Assembly: GCA_017643845.1 (NCBI GenBank)
Contig: JAEPMR010000004.1
Location: 1 to 64,000, forward strand
Origin: Marivivens sp.
GTDB taxonomy: Bacteria; Pseudomonadota; Alphaproteobacteria; Rhodobacterales; Rhodobacteraceae
Direction of reading: 5' to 3'
DNA length: 64,000 bases
In this document: positions 50,096-60,992 of the stretch, piece by piece
Layout of the letters: each line of letters opens with the position of its first letter
How positions within the stretch are numbered: the first letter of the stretch is position 1
The notes under the pieces: generated by a model
Databases searched by the model: none
What the model was told of the DNA's origin: nothing
The model's input: only the letters and a program-made list of their open reading frames with translations
Position numbers and translations under genes: made by a program

Positions 50096-51160
50096 ATGAC
50101 AGTAAAGCCGCCACTGATCGAAGAAATGAACGACCGTTCGAGAGAGGTTTTTCGACGGGTTGTTGAGGGGTATCTGGAAACAGGCGCCCCCGTTGGCTCG
50201 CGCACCTTGTCGAAAACCATGTCTGAAAAGGTCAGCGCCGCGACGATCCGCAATGTTATGCAGGACCTTGAGTATCTAGGCTTGTTAGGAAGCCCTCATA
50301 TTAGCGCGGGGCGTATACCGACGCAGTCGGGTCTTCGCATGTTCGTTGACGGACTTCTGGAGGTCGCCGACTTGCAGGGCGAAGATCGTGAGAAGCTGGA
50401 TCAGACGCTCGGCGGCAATCAGCAGGATATACCGCAGCTATTGGATCGGGTGGGCTCTGCGCTTTCGGGTGTGACCCATGGGGCGAGCCTTGTGCTTGCG
50501 CCAAAGCATGAAGCGGCGATCAAACATATTGAGTTCGTATCCCTTGCCGCGGATCGGGCGCTGGTTGTTCTGGTCTTTGCCGATGGGCACGTGGAGAACC
50601 GGCTCTTTACGCCGCCGCCGGGCCAGACGCCCTCATCCATGCGAGAGGCCGCGAACTTTATCAACGCTTTGGCCGAAGGACGGACGATCTCCGAGCTGGG
50701 CCGCGTGATGAAGGATGAAATCAGTCGGCGGCGTCAAGAGATCGACCGGCTTGCGCGGGAAATGGTCGAGAGCGGATTGGCCGTCTGGGAGAACAAGGGC
50801 GAATCAACCGAGAGGTTGATCGTTCGCGGGCGGGGGAATTTGCTGGGTGACAGCGAGAGCGAAGAGGATCTGGAGCGGATCCGGCAGCTCTTCGATGACC
50901 TGGAGCGCAAGCGGGATATTGCCGAATTCCTCGATCTGGCGGATCGAGGCGACGGTGTGCGCATTTTTATTGGCTCTGAGAACAAACTTTTTTCACTTTC
51001 GGGTTCCTCTTTGGTGGTTTCTCCATATATGAACGCCGACCGTAAGATCGTGGGCGCTGTGGGCGTGATCGGGCCGACGCGCCTGAATTACGGACGGATC
51101 GTGCCGATCGTGGATTATACAGCGCAATTGGTCGGGCGGCTCTTGGCCGACCGGACGTGA
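50096..51160 (+). CDS. hrcA: Heat-inducible transcription repressor HrcA
   Basis: HrcA represses chaperone genes through CIRCE elements. The 354-residue protein starts with a winged helix (NDRSREVFRRVVEGYLETG, PVGSRTLSKTMSEKVSAATI) and a GAF-like dimer domain, ending YGRIVPIVDYTAQLVGRLL. ATG 50096 is chosen by family alignment; ATG or GTG further upstream would add residues without similarity. No CIRCE is visible before it in 49959-50095. grpE follows. Confidence 0.93.
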   Translation: MTVKPPLIEEMNDRSREVFRRVVEGYLETGAPVGSRTLSKTMSEKVSAATIRNVMQDLEYLGLLGSPHISAGRIPTQSGLRMFVDGLLEVADLQGEDREKLDQTLGGNQQDIPQLLDRVGSALSGVTHGASLVLAPKHEAAIKHIEFVSLAADRALVVLVFADGHVENRLFTPPPGQTPSSMREAANFINALAEGRTISELGRVMKDEISRRRQEIDRLAREMVESGLAVWENKGESTERLIVRGRGNLLGDSESEEDLERIRQLFDDLERKRDIAEFLDLADRGDGVRIFIGSENKLFSLSGSSLVVSPYMNADRKIVGAVGVIGPTRLNYGRIVPIVDYTAQLVGRLLADRT

Positions 51161-51171
51161 AGGAATTGAAT

Positions 51172-51732
51172 ATGGCCGAGCAGAACGCCGAACCGAAGTC
51201 ACTCGACGAGCTAGAATCTGAAGCTGATGAGCTCGAATTGGGCGCGGACGCCGATGAGGGGGCTTCCGAGCTGGACGCCTTGCGCGCGGAACGAGACGAC
51301 CTGAAAGACAAGTTCATGCGTGCCCTTGCGGACGCGGAGAACGCTCGCAAGCGGGGAGAGCGGGACCGGCGCGAGGCTGAGAACTATGGCGGATCGCGTC
51401 TCGCGCGGGACTTGCTGCCCGTATACGACAACCTTCAGCGCGCTTTGCAGGCCATTCCTGACGAAAACCGTGAAGCGAACGCACCGCTCATCGAGGGCGT
51501 CGAGCTCACCATGCGCGAACTGCTGAATGTTTTCAAAAAGCATGGCATCGAGCAGGTAAAGCCAGATGTGGGCGAGAAATTCGACCCGCAGCGTCACGAA
51601 GCTATGTTTGAGGCCCCTGTGCCGAATACCAAGGCTGGCGACATCATTCAGGTGATGAATGAGGGCTTCATGCTTCATGACCGGCTTTTGAGACCGGCTC
51701 AGGTGGGCGTGTCGTCGACACCAGCCAGTTAA
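51172..51732 (+). CDS. grpE: Nucleotide exchange factor GrpE
   Basis: GrpE releases ADP from DnaK. The 186-residue protein has an acidic N-terminus, a long coiled coil, and the family segment [19 protein letters not shown] and [17 protein letters not shown] 51172 has AAGGA 7 nt upstream, while an in-frame GTG at 51157 overlaps the hrcA stop and is less likely. It is convergent with mutS (4-nt overlap). Confidence 0.94.
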   Translation: MAEQNAEPKSLDELESEADELELGADADEGASELDALRAERDDLKDKFMRALADAENARKRGERDRREAENYGGSRLARDLLPVYDNLQRALQAIPDENREANAPLIEGVELTMRELLNVFKKHGIEQVKPDVGEKFDPQRHEAMFEAPVPNTKAGDIIQVMNEGFMLHDRLLRPAQVGVSSTPAS

Positions 51733-54359
51733 AGCAGGTCTTTAAGCTCGTAGATCAAATCCAGCGCTTCTCGAGGTGAAAGGGTGTCCGGAAGGACATC
51801 CTTTAGCCTTTCCTCGACATCAGACGATTTGGAGGGGGCGGCTGGAACTGGCGGCGTCGCAGCAAAGAGCGGCAGATCGTCGATCAGGGCTTTTCGCGCC
51901 GTACCGCCTTCCCTCTCGCCTTTTTCAAGCGCATCGAGGACGATCCGAGCGCGATCGACAACAGATTGCGGCAGGCCCGCCAGCCTTGCGACCTGCACGC
52001 CGTAACTGCGGTCCGCTGTGCCTTTCCGAACCTCGTGCAGGAAGATAACGTCGCCTTCCCACTCCTTGACCGCGACTGTTGCGTTGTCGACGCCGTCGAG
52101 CTTGTCCGCAAGCCCCGACATTTCGTGATAATGGGTGGCAAAGAGCGCGCGGCATCTGTTGATTTCGTGGAGGTGTTCAAGCGTGGCCCATGCGATTGAA
52201 AGGCCGTCATAGGTGGCCGTGCCGCGACCGATTTCGTCGAGTATGACGAGCGCGCGGTCATCAGCCTGATTTAGAATCGCGGCGGTCTCGACCATTTCGA
52301 CCATGAATGTCGAGCGTCCGCGGGCAAGATCGTCAGAGGCGCCGACGCGGCTGAAGACTTGCGATACGATCCCGATATGAGCCTCTTTTGCCGGAAGGTA
52401 GGCGCCGATTTGAGCAAGGATGGCGAAGAGGGCGTTTTGCCGGAGGAACGTTGACTTACCGGCCATGTTGGGGCCGGTAAGCAGCCAGATAGGATGATCC
52501 GTAAGACTGCAATCATTGGCGATAAAGGGCTTGTTTTCCCTTCTTAGAGCCTGTTCGACAACCGGATGACGCCCGCCGACGACATGGAAATCGCGACTGT
52601 CATCGAGGGTTGGTCTGCACCAGTCGTTTTGATGGGCAAGTGTGGCAAGAGCGGCTGCAAGATCAATTTCCGCAAGCGCACGGGCGACGGCGGAGATGTT
52701 CGCGGCCTCAGCGAGAATTTGATCGGCAATCTGCCGGTATAGACGTTTTTCAATTTCCAGAGCGCGGCCGCCGGCATTGAGAATTTTTGTTTCGGTTTCG
52801 CTCAATGTGACAGTGGTGAAGCGGACTTGATTGGCGGTGGTCTGACGGTGGATGAAGGTATCGCTAAGCGGCGGCGCCAGCATTTTTTCGGCGTGGGTGG
52901 CTGTCGTTTCGATGAAGTAACCCAGCACGTTGTTGTGTTTGATTTTGAGTGACTGAATGCCTGTGAGCGCGATGTATTCGGCCTGCATCGCGGCGATGAC
53001 AGAGCGCCCCTCGTCGCGAAGGGTGCGCGCCTCATCCAGATCAGCGTCATAGCCGGGCGCAATGAAACCGCCATCCCGTGCGAGGAGCGGCGGCTCGGCG
53101 ATCAGGGCAGATTCGAGGAGGTCGAGAAGGGTGTCGTGTCCGGTCAGGTCATTTGTCGCGCGGGAAAGGGCGTCGCTTTCGATGACATTCGCGAGCAGCT
53201 GCTTGATTTCGATGGCCTGGGCGAGCGTGTTGCGGATCGCGGCCATGTCCCGTGGTCCGGCGCGGTCGAGGGCGAGGCGGGAAAGGGCGCGATCCATGTC
53301 ATGTGTGCGTTTCAGAAGATCCCGCAGATCACTACGAAGGGGCGCTCGGGTGACGAAGTAAGAGACGGCTTCCTGCCTCTCGCGGATCAGATCGAGATTG
53401 CAAGAAGGGGCCGAAATCCGACGCTCAAGCAAGCGGGCGCCAGCGGCCGTTACCGTTGCATCGATTGCACCAAGCAGTGATCCTGCGCGACCGCCGTTCA
53501 TTGCATGGGTCAGTTCGAGCGATTTTCGTGTCGCCGCGTCGATCTGCATTGCAGAGCGCACGGCCTCTTTTACCGGAGGGCGAAGAAGGGGCAGATTCCC
53601 TTTTTGGGTGATCTCAAGATATTCAACAACCGCAGCGAGCGCGGAAATCTCAGCTCGGTCAAAGCTGCCAAAAGCATCGAGCGAGGCAACATTATAGAGA
53701 CTGCATAGGCGCTTTTCGCCATTTGTGCTGTCAAAGGCTGCGCGGCCAAGCTCTGACACAGCGGCGCCAGCGTCTTCGGCAATTTCCCAAAGTGCGGGTT
53801 CGGCGCCATCAGCGAACAGCACTTCCTTGGGCGACAGGCGAGCGAGTTCGGGGCCGAGACGCGCAAGATCGCAGGAAATGACGCTGAACGCCCCGGTGGA
53901 AATATCGACCCAAGCAAGGGCTGCGCCATCTCGAACCGTTGAGAAGGCTGCGAGGAAATTGTGGCGACGCGCATCCAGGAGGGAATCTTCGGTCAGCGTG
54001 CCTGGTGTCACGAGACGGACCACATCCCGCTTTACAACCGCCTTCGAGCCGCGTTTTTTAGCCTCGGCGGGGTCTTCGAGCTGTTCGCAAACAGCGACAC
54101 GGAAGCCTTTTCGGATAAGGGTGAGCAAATAGCCTTCGGCGGCGTGAACGGGAACGCCGCACATCGGAATATCCTGATCGAGGTGCTTTCCGCGCTTGGT
54201 GAGGGCAATATCGAGTGCTTCGGCAGCACCAACGGCATCGTCGAAGAACATTTCGTAAAAATCGCCCATGCGATAGAAGAGAAGGGCATCAGGGTATTGC
54301 GCCTTGATCTCCAGATATTGTGCCATCATCGGCGTGACGGATGGGCTGCCCGCGTTCAT
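51729..54359 (-). CDS. mutS: DNA mismatch repair protein MutS
   Basis: MutS recognises mismatches. The 876-residue protein starts near [20 protein letters not shown] with the mismatch-contact motif [13 protein letters not shown] (Phe-x-Glu). It has the ATPase [36 protein letters not shown] (DE) and [12 protein letters not shown] 54359 follows GGGGGA. The longer open frame has no similarity. It is divergent from maeB; the 125-nt gap probably holds both promoters. Confidence 0.96.
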   Translation of the reverse strand: MNAGSPSVTPMMAQYLEIKAQYPDALLFYRMGDFYEMFFDDAVGAAEALDIALTKRGKHLDQDIPMCGVPVHAAEGYLLTLIRKGFRVAVCEQLEDPAEAKKRGSKAVVKRDVVRLVTPGTLTEDSLLDARRHNFLAAFSTVRDGAALAWVDISTGAFSVISCDLARLGPELARLSPKEVLFADGAEPALWEIAEDAGAAVSELGRAAFDSTNGEKRLCSLYNVASLDAFGSFDRAEISALAAVVEYLEITQKGNLPLLRPPVKEAVRSAMQIDAATRKSLELTHAMNGGRAGSLLGAIDATVTAAGARLLERRISAPSCNLDLIRERQEAVSYFVTRAPLRSDLRDLLKRTHDMDRALSRLALDRAGPRDMAAIRNTLAQAIEIKQLLANVIESDALSRATNDLTGHDTLLDLLESALIAEPPLLARDGGFIAPGYDADLDEARTLRDEGRSVIAAMQAEYIALTGIQSLKIKHNNVLGYFIETTATHAEKMLAPPLSDTFIHRQTTANQVRFTTVTLSETETKILNAGGRALEIEKRLYRQIADQILAEAANISAVARALAEIDLAAALATLAHQNDWCRPTLDDSRDFHVVGGRHPVVEQALRRENKPFIANDCSLTDHPIWLLTGPNMAGKSTFLRQNALFAILAQIGAYLPAKEAHIGIVSQVFSRVGASDDLARGRSTFMVEMVETAAILNQADDRALVILDEIGRGTATYDGLSIAWATLEHLHEINRCRALFATHYHEMSGLADKLDGVDNATVAVKEWEGDVIFLHEVRKGTADRSYGVQVARLAGLPQSVVDRARIVLDALEKGEREGGTARKALIDDLPLFAATPPVPAAPSKSSDVEERLKDVLPDTLSPREALDLIYELKDLL

Positions 54360-54484
54360 CAATTCCCCCAGAACTGGTTTGTCGCAGACTATCCAAGCGA
54401 TGTTAGCGACGAAAGTCGAAAACGAAGCTGTTGCAGCGCCTGTCGGTATGCCGTTATCTCGTCCCGGCTCACAGGGAGGACAGG

Positions 54485-56740
54485 ATGGCAAAATCTCGGG
54501 TTACGCGCGAAGACGCTCTGACATTTCATATGGAACCGACGCCCGGGAAATGGGAGGTGCAGGCAACCGTGCCGATGACCACCCAGCGGGATCTGTCACT
54601 GGCCTATTCACCAGGCGTTGCGGTTCCCTGTGAGGAAATCGCCGCAAAGCCCGAAACAGCATATGACTATACCAACAAGGGCAATTTGGTCGCTGTTATT
54701 TCCAATGGAACGGCGGTTCTTGGTTTAGGGAACCTCGGTGCGCTGGGCTCGAAGCCGGTGATGGAGGGCAAGTCCGTTCTGTTCAAGCGATTTGCCGATG
54801 TGAACTCGATCGATATCGAGCTGGACACCGAAGACCCTGATGAGTTTTGCCGTGCTGTGCGGCTAATGGGGCCAACCTTTGGCGGGATTAACCTCGAAGA
54901 CATCAAGGCACCCGAATGCTTCATCATCGAGCAGCGCCTGAAAGAGGAAATGGATATTCCCGTCTTCCACGATGACCAGCACGGAACGGCGGTGATCTGC
55001 GCGGCGGGTTTGCTGAACGCGCTGCATATTTCCGGCAAGAAGATCGAGGACTGCAAAATCGTGCTCAATGGTGCGGGTGCGGCGGGCATTGCCTGTATCG
55101 AATTGCTGAAGGCGATGGGCGCGCGGCATGACAACTGCATCGTGTGCGACACCAAGGGGGTCATTTACCAGGGCCGCACCGAAGGCATGAACCAATGGAA
55201 GTCGGCCCATGCCGTCAAGACGGAGCTGCGGTCGCTGGAAGAGGCGATGAAGGGGGCTGACGTGTTTCTTGGCGTTTCGGTCAAGGGAGCGGTGACGCAG
55301 GAGATGGTTGCGTCGATGGCGCCCGATCCGGTGATTTTTGCGATGGCGAACCCCGATCCCGAGATCACGCCGGAAGAGGCGCATGCGGTACGCGAGGATG
55401 CGATCGTGGCAACGGGGCGTTCGGACTACCCTAATCAGGTGAACAACGTGCTGGGCTTCCCGTATCTGTTCCGCGGGGCACTGGATATTCACGCGCGCGC
55501 GATCAATGATGATATGAAGATTGCCTGTGCACAGGCGCTTGCTGCGTTGGCGCGGGAAGATGTGCCGGATGAAGTGGCGATGGCCTATGGGCGGAAGCTG
55601 AACTTCGGGCGCGATTACATCATCCCGACGCCGTTTGACCCGCGCTTGATCCACCGTATTCCGCCAGCTGTGGCGCGCGCGGGGATGGATACCGGCGTCG
55701 CGCGGCGACCGATTGTGGATATGGATGCTTATGAGCTGACGCTGAAGAGCCGTATGGATCCGACGGCCTCTATTCTGCGATCGATCAATGCGCGTGCGCG
55801 TGCGGCGCAGGCGACAATGATCTTTGCCGAAGGTGATGATCCGCGCGTCTTGCGGGCGGCGGTGCAATACCAGCGCAACGGCTTCGGCAAGGCGCTGGTC
55901 GTTGGTCGCAGCAGCGACGTGAAAGAGAAGTTGACTGCTGAGGGAATGGCGGACGCGGTTTCGGAAATCGAGGTCGTGAACGCCGCGAATACAAGCCATT
56001 TGGATCAGTATAAGAGCTTTCTCTATGATCGTTTGCAGCGGAAGGGCTTTGATCGTGCGGATATTCACAGGCTTGCAGCGCGGGATCGGCATGTGTTCAG
56101 CGCTTTGATGCTGGCTCATGGGCACGGTGACGGGCTGGTGACGGGAGCCACGCGGAAATCGGCGCATGTGCTGGAGCTGATCAATCACGTGTTCGATGCG
56201 TCGCCACGGAGCGGGGCGGTGGGTGTTTCGGCGGTGCTACACAAAGGGCGCATCGTGCTGATTACCGATACGCTGGTGCATGAATGGCCTGACGAGAATG
56301 ATCTGGCGGATATTGCGGTGCGCGGTGCAGCTGTGGCGCGGGATTTGGGGTTGGAGCCGCGGGTGGCATTTCTGTCGTTCTCGACGTTTGGACATCCGGT
56401 ATCTGAACGTGCCGACAAGATGCACCGTGCGCCGAAGGTGCTCGACGCGCGGCGGGTTGATTTCGAATATGAAGGGGAAATGACCGTCGATGTCGCGTTG
56501 AATGTCAGGGCGCAGGAGAATTATCCGTTCCAGCGACTGACGGGGCCTGCGAACGTCTTGGTTGTTCCGGCGCGGCACTCTGCCTCGATTTCGGTCAAGC
56601 TAATGCAGGAAATGGCGGGCGCGACAGTGATCGGCCCGATCCTGACCGGTGTGGACAAGCCGATCCAGATTTGTTCGACCGTTTCGACGGTGAGCGACAT
56701 TCTGAATATGGCGGCGCTGGCTGCGACCAACGTCGGCTAG
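54485..56740 (+). CDS. maeB: NADP-dependent malic enzyme
   Basis: The 751-residue MaeB-type enzyme decarboxylates malate to pyruvate with NADP. The N-terminal 430 residues are the malic enzyme ([49 protein letters not shown]). The rest is a phosphotransacetylase-like domain ([32 protein letters not shown]), which usually regulates and does not catalyse. GGGAGG lies before the ATG. The aminotransferase follows after 12 nt. Confidence 0.94.
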   Translation: MAKSRVTREDALTFHMEPTPGKWEVQATVPMTTQRDLSLAYSPGVAVPCEEIAAKPETAYDYTNKGNLVAVISNGTAVLGLGNLGALGSKPVMEGKSVLFKRFADVNSIDIELDTEDPDEFCRAVRLMGPTFGGINLEDIKAPECFIIEQRLKEEMDIPVFHDDQHGTAVICAAGLLNALHISGKKIEDCKIVLNGAGAAGIACIELLKAMGARHDNCIVCDTKGVIYQGRTEGMNQWKSAHAVKTELRSLEEAMKGADVFLGVSVKGAVTQEMVASMAPDPVIFAMANPDPEITPEEAHAVREDAIVATGRSDYPNQVNNVLGFPYLFRGALDIHARAINDDMKIACAQALAALAREDVPDEVAMAYGRKLNFGRDYIIPTPFDPRLIHRIPPAVARAGMDTGVARRPIVDMDAYELTLKSRMDPTASILRSINARARAAQATMIFAEGDDPRVLRAAVQYQRNGFGKALVVGRSSDVKEKLTAEGMADAVSEIEVVNAANTSHLDQYKSFLYDRLQRKGFDRADIHRLAARDRHVFSALMLAHGHGDGLVTGATRKSAHVLELINHVFDASPRSGAVGVSAVLHKGRIVLITDTLVHEWPDENDLADIAVRGAAVARDLGLEPRVAFLSFSTFGHPVSERADKMHRAPKVLDARRVDFEYEGEMTVDVALNVRAQENYPFQRLTGPANVLVVPARHSASISVKLMQEMAGATVIGPILTGVDKPIQICSTVSTVSDILNMAALAATNVG

Positions 56741-56752
56741 AGCGAGGGCTGA

Positions 56753-57661
56753 ATGAGCGACAAAGTCACGACCCATCAGGCCGAGGAAGATGCGCGCAAT
56801 GCGGATATTCTCATCTATGTGAATGGTGAGCTGAAACCGCGCAGTGAGGCGTTGGTGAGCGTTTATGATAGCGGTTTCATGCTCGGTGATGGTGTCTGGG
56901 AGGGTTTGCGGCTCTATGACGGTATCTGGTCGTTCGTCGATGAGCATCTGGATCGGCTTTTCGAGGCGGCAAAGGCTATTGATCTGGACATTGGTTTGAA
57001 TCGCGAAGAGGTCAAAAATGCCTTGTTAGAGACGCAAAGGGCCAATGGTATGATCACCGACGCCCATGCGCGGCTGATGGTGACGCGGGGGGTAAAGATG
57101 CGGCCGTTTCAGCACCCGTCGCTGTCGCGCCAAGGGCCGACCTTCGTCATCATCATGGAGCATTCGAAGCCAAAGATTCCGCGCCCGATCCGGTTGGCGA
57201 CGGTGCCGCATCTGCGGGGTTTGCCTATGACACAAGACCCGAAGCTGAACAGCCACTCGAAGCTGAATTGCATTCTGGCCTGTATCGCGGCGGAAAAAGC
57301 AGGGGCAGATGAGGCGTTGATGCTTGATTTGCATGGTTTTGTGAACACGACGAACGCCTGCAACTTCTTCATCGTGCGCAAGGGCGAGGTTTGGACCTCG
57401 ACCGGTGACTACTGCATGAACGGGATCACACGGCAGAAAGTGATTGATCTCTGCCGCGCGAACGGGATTCCGGTCTATGAGCGGAATTTCTCGCTGGTGG
57501 ATACCTATGGCGCGGACGAGGCCTTCCTGACGGGGACGTTCGGGGCGCAAACGCCTGTGAGCGAGATTGACGGACGGGTGATCGGTACGGGTGAAATGGG
57601 GCCTGTGACGGAACGTATTCGCGGGCTTTATAAAGCATTGGTAACTGGGGCCGCCGCATGA
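56753..57661 (+). CDS. Class IV PLP aminotransferase
   Basis: The 302-residue protein has the fold-type IV aminotransferase pattern: YDSGFMLGDGVWEGLRLYDG, RLMVTRGV, the catalytic Lys in SHSKLNCILACIAAEKAGADEA (Lys with pyridoxal), and ITRQKVIDLCRANGI. It resembles both branched-chain and D-amino-acid aminotransferases; the substrate cannot be read from sequence. It overlaps the next gene by 4 nt and follows maeB closely, so the three may be coexpressed. Confidence 0.85.
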   Translation: MSDKVTTHQAEEDARNADILIYVNGELKPRSEALVSVYDSGFMLGDGVWEGLRLYDGIWSFVDEHLDRLFEAAKAIDLDIGLNREEVKNALLETQRANGMITDAHARLMVTRGVKMRPFQHPSLSRQGPTFVIIMEHSKPKIPRPIRLATVPHLRGLPMTQDPKLNSHSKLNCILACIAAEKAGADEALMLDLHGFVNTTNACNFFIVRKGEVWTSTGDYCMNGITRQKVIDLCRANGIPVYERNFSLVDTYGADEAFLTGTFGAQTPVSEIDGRVIGTGEMGPVTERIRGLYKALVTGAAA

Positions 57662-58356
57662 AGATCGCTATGTGGTCGGGGCCGCGGAACCTGTCGACGG
57701 CGATGATGTATTCCTTTGGCAATCGCGATGATTTTGCAGCGTGGGATGAACCCTTTTACGCGCCGTACCTCGTGACGAGCGGGATCGAGCACCCGATGAA
57801 CGCCGAAATTCTGGCGGCGCATGAAACAAGCGCCGAAGCCGTGGCGAAGCGGATCAGCGGCGCGGTTCCTGACGGCTGCGATCACTGGTACATGAAGCAT
57901 ATGCCGCTCCATATGCTGGAGGGTTTTCCGCTGGATTGGGCGGAGGATTGCGTCAATGTTCACCTCATCCGTCATCCGGCGCGGGTGGTGGCAAGCTACA
58001 GCGCCAAGCGGGAACAGCCGACGTTGGATGATATAGGCTACTGGCAACATGCCGAGATCTTCGCGCGGTTTCCCGGGCCGGTGATTGATAGCGCAGATGT
58101 GCGGAATGATCCTGAGGGTATGCTCAAAAGGCTCTGTGCGGAGATCGGGCTTGATTTTGATCCTGCGATGCTGAGCTGGGAGGCAGGGCCGCGCAGCTTT
58201 GACGGCATATGGGCGGCCCACTGGTATGGCGCTGTGCATCAGAGCACGGGGTTTGCCGGGGCCGAAGGACCACTGCCGGAAAATGAAAACGCGGCCCTCG
58301 TTGAGGCCGCGCTCCCGTATTACGAAGATATGGCTGCGCGCAAACTGAGCGCTTAG
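57658..58356 (+). CDS. Sulfotransferase-like P-loop protein
   Basis: The 232-residue protein starts [20 protein letters not shown], a 5'-PSB-like loop of sulfotransferases, and has [12 protein letters not shown], the 3'-PB-like segment with conserved Arg and Ser. These motifs suggest use of PAPS or a related nucleotide. The genes next to it are not sulfur-related, so the acceptor is unknown. It is coupled by a 4-nt overlap to the aminotransferase. Its last codons also form the terminator hairpin of argG on the other strand. Confidence 0.75.
   Translation: MKIAMWSGPRNLSTAMMYSFGNRDDFAAWDEPFYAPYLVTSGIEHPMNAEILAAHETSAEAVAKRISGAVPDGCDHWYMKHMPLHMLEGFPLDWAEDCVNVHLIRHPARVVASYSAKREQPTLDDIGYWQHAEIFARFPGPVIDSADVRNDPEGMLKRLCAEIGLDFDPAMLSWEAGPRSFDGIWAAHWYGAVHQSTGFAGAEGPLPENENAALVEAALPYYEDMAARKLSA
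58281..58311 (-). terminator. argG terminator inside the opposite coding region
   Basis: On the minus strand, cgcggcc and ggccgcg (58290-58296 and 58305-58311) form a 7-bp stem with an 8-nt loop, followed by TTTTCATTT. It lies 42 nt after the argG stop, inside the 3' coding part of the sulfotransferase-like gene. Confidence 0.75.
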
Positions 58357-59576
58357 CCCATGCGCCGCTTGCGGGCGGCGAGGAGCTTCAGACGCAGCGC
58401 GTTCAGCTGGATGAAGCCTGCGGCGTCTTTCTGGTCGTAGGCGCCAGCGTCGTCTTCGAAGGTGACGTGCGCTTCGGAATAGAGGCTGTAATCCGACCAG
58501 CGGCCAACCGTGCGTGCAAGGCCCTTGTAGAGCTTGAGCCGTACGGTGCCGGTGACGTGCTCCTGGCTCTTGTCGATCAGGGCTTGCAGCATTTCGCGCT
58601 CGGGGCTGAACCAGAAGCCGTTGTAGATCAGCTCGGCGTAGCGCGGCATGATCTCGTCTTTCAGGTGGGCAGCGCCACGGTCGAGGGTGATCTGCTCGAT
58701 CCCGCGATGGGCCTCGAGGAGAACCGTGCCGCCGGGTGTTTCGTAGATGCCGCGTGATTTCATACCGACGAAGCGGCCTTCAACGAGGTCGAGGCGACCG
58801 ATGCCGTGCTTGCCGCCAAGCTCGTTGAGCTTGGTCAGGATTTCAGCAGGCGACATGGCGGTGCCGTTGATGGACACTGCATCACCCTTTTCAAACCCGA
58901 TTTCGATATATTCCGGCGTGTCGGGCGCGTCTTCGGGGTGCACCGTGCGTTGGTAGACGTAATCCGGTGCTTCATCGGCGGGGTTTTCGAGAACCTTGCC
59001 CTCGGATGAGGTGTGGAGGAGGTTTGCGTCGACCGAGAAGGGAGCTTCGCCGCGCTTGTCTTTTGCGATCGGAATTTGGTGGGCTTCGGCAAATTCGAGG
59101 AGCTTGGTGCGGCTGGAGAGATCCCACTCACGCCACGGCGCGATGACCTTGATATCAGGGTTCAACGCATAGGCGGAAAGTTCGAAGCGGACCTGATCAT
59201 TGCCTTTGCCCGTTGCGCCGTGGGCGACTGCATCGGCGCCGGTTTCTTCGGCGATCTCAACCAGACGCTTGGAGATCAGAGGGCGGGCGATGGAAGTACC
59301 GAGGAGGTACAGACCCTCGTAAACCGCATTGGCGCGGAACATCGGAAATACGAAATCACGGACGAATTCTTCGCGCACGTCCTCGATAAAGATGTTTTCC
59401 GGCTTGATGCCCAACATCTCGGCTTTCTTGCGGGCGGGCTCCAACTCTTCGCCCTGACCGAGATCGGCGGTGAAGGTCACAACCTCGCATCCGTACTCGG
59501 TATTGAGCCATTTCAGGATGATCGACGTATCGAGACCGCCGGAATAGGCGAGGACGACTTTTTTGGGCGCGGACAT
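58353..59576 (-). CDS. argG: Argininosuccinate synthase
   Basis: ArgG joins citrulline and aspartate with ATP in arginine synthesis. The 407-residue enzyme begins [20 protein letters not shown] (N-type ATP-binding SGGLDTS), and has [19 protein letters not shown] and [19 protein letters not shown]. It overlaps the convergent gene by 4 nt at its 3' end. It is a single gene; the promoter should be in 59577-59700. Confidence 0.96.
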   Translation of the reverse strand: MSAPKKVVLAYSGGLDTSIILKWLNTEYGCEVVTFTADLGQGEELEPARKKAEMLGIKPENIFIEDVREEFVRDFVFPMFRANAVYEGLYLLGTSIARPLISKRLVEIAEETGADAVAHGATGKGNDQVRFELSAYALNPDIKVIAPWREWDLSSRTKLLEFAEAHQIPIAKDKRGEAPFSVDANLLHTSSEGKVLENPADEAPDYVYQRTVHPEDAPDTPEYIEIGFEKGDAVSINGTAMSPAEILTKLNELGGKHGIGRLDLVEGRFVGMKSRGIYETPGGTVLLEAHRGIEQITLDRGAAHLKDEIMPRYAELIYNGFWFSPEREMLQALIDKSQEHVTGTVRLKLYKGLARTVGRWSDYSLYSEAHVTFEDDAGAYDQKDAAGFIQLNALRLKLLAARKRRMG

Positions 59577-59700
59577 CTGTCACTCCATATTCAAACTCGC
59601 CGTGGGCGATATAGGGTTTTGCTGTTTAGGGCAAGCTGACGCAATTGACCTCTGGGGCAGTTACTGCCACGAATCGGTCAAGCATTTGGGAGAGGCAGGA

Positions 59701-60486
59701 ATGGGCGGGCGTATCGTACAACATGCATTCGGGATGATTTTCCGGAATCTGAGCGAATCCTTGAAGATCATGCTGGGGCCAAGCCTGATTGCCGTCGCTA
59801 TTTTTTATCTGCTGGTTGGCACATCGAATGTGTCCGTTGCGCAGTTTTTCGGTGCGATGCAGATGCAGGGCGGAATGGATCCGTCTGTCGCGAGCGCTGC
59901 GCCGGTGATCCTGATGGGGCTGATCCTCTACTTCGTGATTTTCTGTTGGATTGCCGTTGCATGGCACCGTTTTGTGCTGCTTGAGGAGTATCCGGGTGTG
60001 CTGCCCGCGTTACCGCTGGCAACCGTTGCCTATTATGCGTGGCGGTCTTTTGGGCTTGCGGTGTTGCTGACGGTGGGTTCGATACCGGTGTTGATGATTT
60101 TGGGACTAGCGCTCGGGCCGATGATGATGGGCGGAGCCGCGAGTGGCGTTGTCGAACTGATCTTCGGGCTGATCGTCACGACTGTGTTCACTTATTTCTG
60201 GTTCCGTATCGCGATTGTGCTTCCCGCTACTTCGGTCGGAGAGCCACTGTCGCTACGCGAGGGCTGGGGCGCGACGGCGCGGATGTCGGGTGCCATTCTG
60301 AACACGGCCTTCATAATGTCTCTGATCAATCTGGTTCTGACGCTTGTGGTAAGCATTGTGGGCAGTGTTTCGGGTCTGCTGGGTCAGGCCGTATATCTGG
60401 GCGGAACACTGTTGATCCTTCTGGCGGGCGTGAGCGTTTTGACCACGCTTTATGGGCATCTGATCGAGGGGCGTGACCTGCCCTAG
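59701..60486 (+). CDS. Hypothetical membrane protein, Yip1-like layout
   Basis: The 261-residue protein has five or six membrane helices and few charges after residue 20. The N-terminus MGGRIVQHAFGMIFRNLSES and the helix spacing resemble uncharacterised Yip1/DUF-type membrane proteins of Rhodobacteraceae. ATG 59701 follows an AGGCAGGA site; an in-frame ATG at 59563 lies opposite the argG start. It is convergent with the first NUDIX gene (4-nt overlap). No function can be assigned. Confidence 0.65.
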   Translation: MGGRIVQHAFGMIFRNLSESLKIMLGPSLIAVAIFYLLVGTSNVSVAQFFGAMQMQGGMDPSVASAAPVILMGLILYFVIFCWIAVAWHRFVLLEEYPGVLPALPLATVAYYAWRSFGLAVLLTVGSIPVLMILGLALGPMMMGGAASGVVELIFGLIVTTVFTYFWFRIAIVLPATSVGEPLSLREGWGATARMSGAILNTAFIMSLINLVLTLVVSIVGSVSGLLGQAVYLGGTLLILLAGVSVLTTLYGHLIEGRDLP

Positions 60487-60914
60487 AAATTTCGAACGAA
60501 ATGGCGGTCGCCGACACTGGCGATCCGGTCAGCCGCGATGTGACGCGGCAGGAGGACCGGCATGTGGTCCGGTTCGGGTGCAGGCGCGATCTGGCGCAGC
60601 GGTCGGGCGAGATAAATGTGGCAGATCTTTTCGGCCCAGAGATCGTATTCAGGCATGAAAGTGAACCGTCGGTAGACGCCCAGTCGCCGTGGAGCGGCAA
60701 TGCGCCAACCGGTTTCTTCGTAGACTTCGCGATGCAGCGCGGCGATTGGGTGTTCGCCCGGGTCGATGCCGCCACCGGGAAGCTGTAGTTCCTGATGCAT
60801 TCCACCCTGAAAGGTCAGTAGCAGATCATCGCCCAACGGCAGAATCGCATAAATACCCGGTCTGATCCGATAGGTCTGATCGGAGCGAGGTGCTTCGCCA
60901 AAACGTCTATTCAC
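60483..60914 (-). CDS. NUDIX hydrolase
   Basis: The 143-residue protein has a full Nudix box GGIDPGEHPIAALHREVYEE followed by TGW, i.e. G-x5-E-x7-REUxEExGU. The substrate is not known. The GTG start at 60914 has AAGGGGGG 4 nt upstream and yields a proper Nudix N-terminus; the long upstream open frame is antisense to hslO. It is divergent from hslO. Confidence 0.85.
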   Translation of the reverse strand: MNRRFGEAPRSDQTYRIRPGIYAILPLGDDLLLTFQGGMHQELQLPGGGIDPGEHPIAALHREVYEETGWRIAAPRRLGVYRRFTFMPEYDLWAEKICHIYLARPLRQIAPAPEPDHMPVLLPRHIAADRIASVGDRHFVRNF

Positions 60915-60992
60915 GCTGCCCCCCTTGGACCCGGCTGCATTCCTATTATATGGACGCGGTATGGCTATAGCACCCCCGCAAGGATCCCCACA

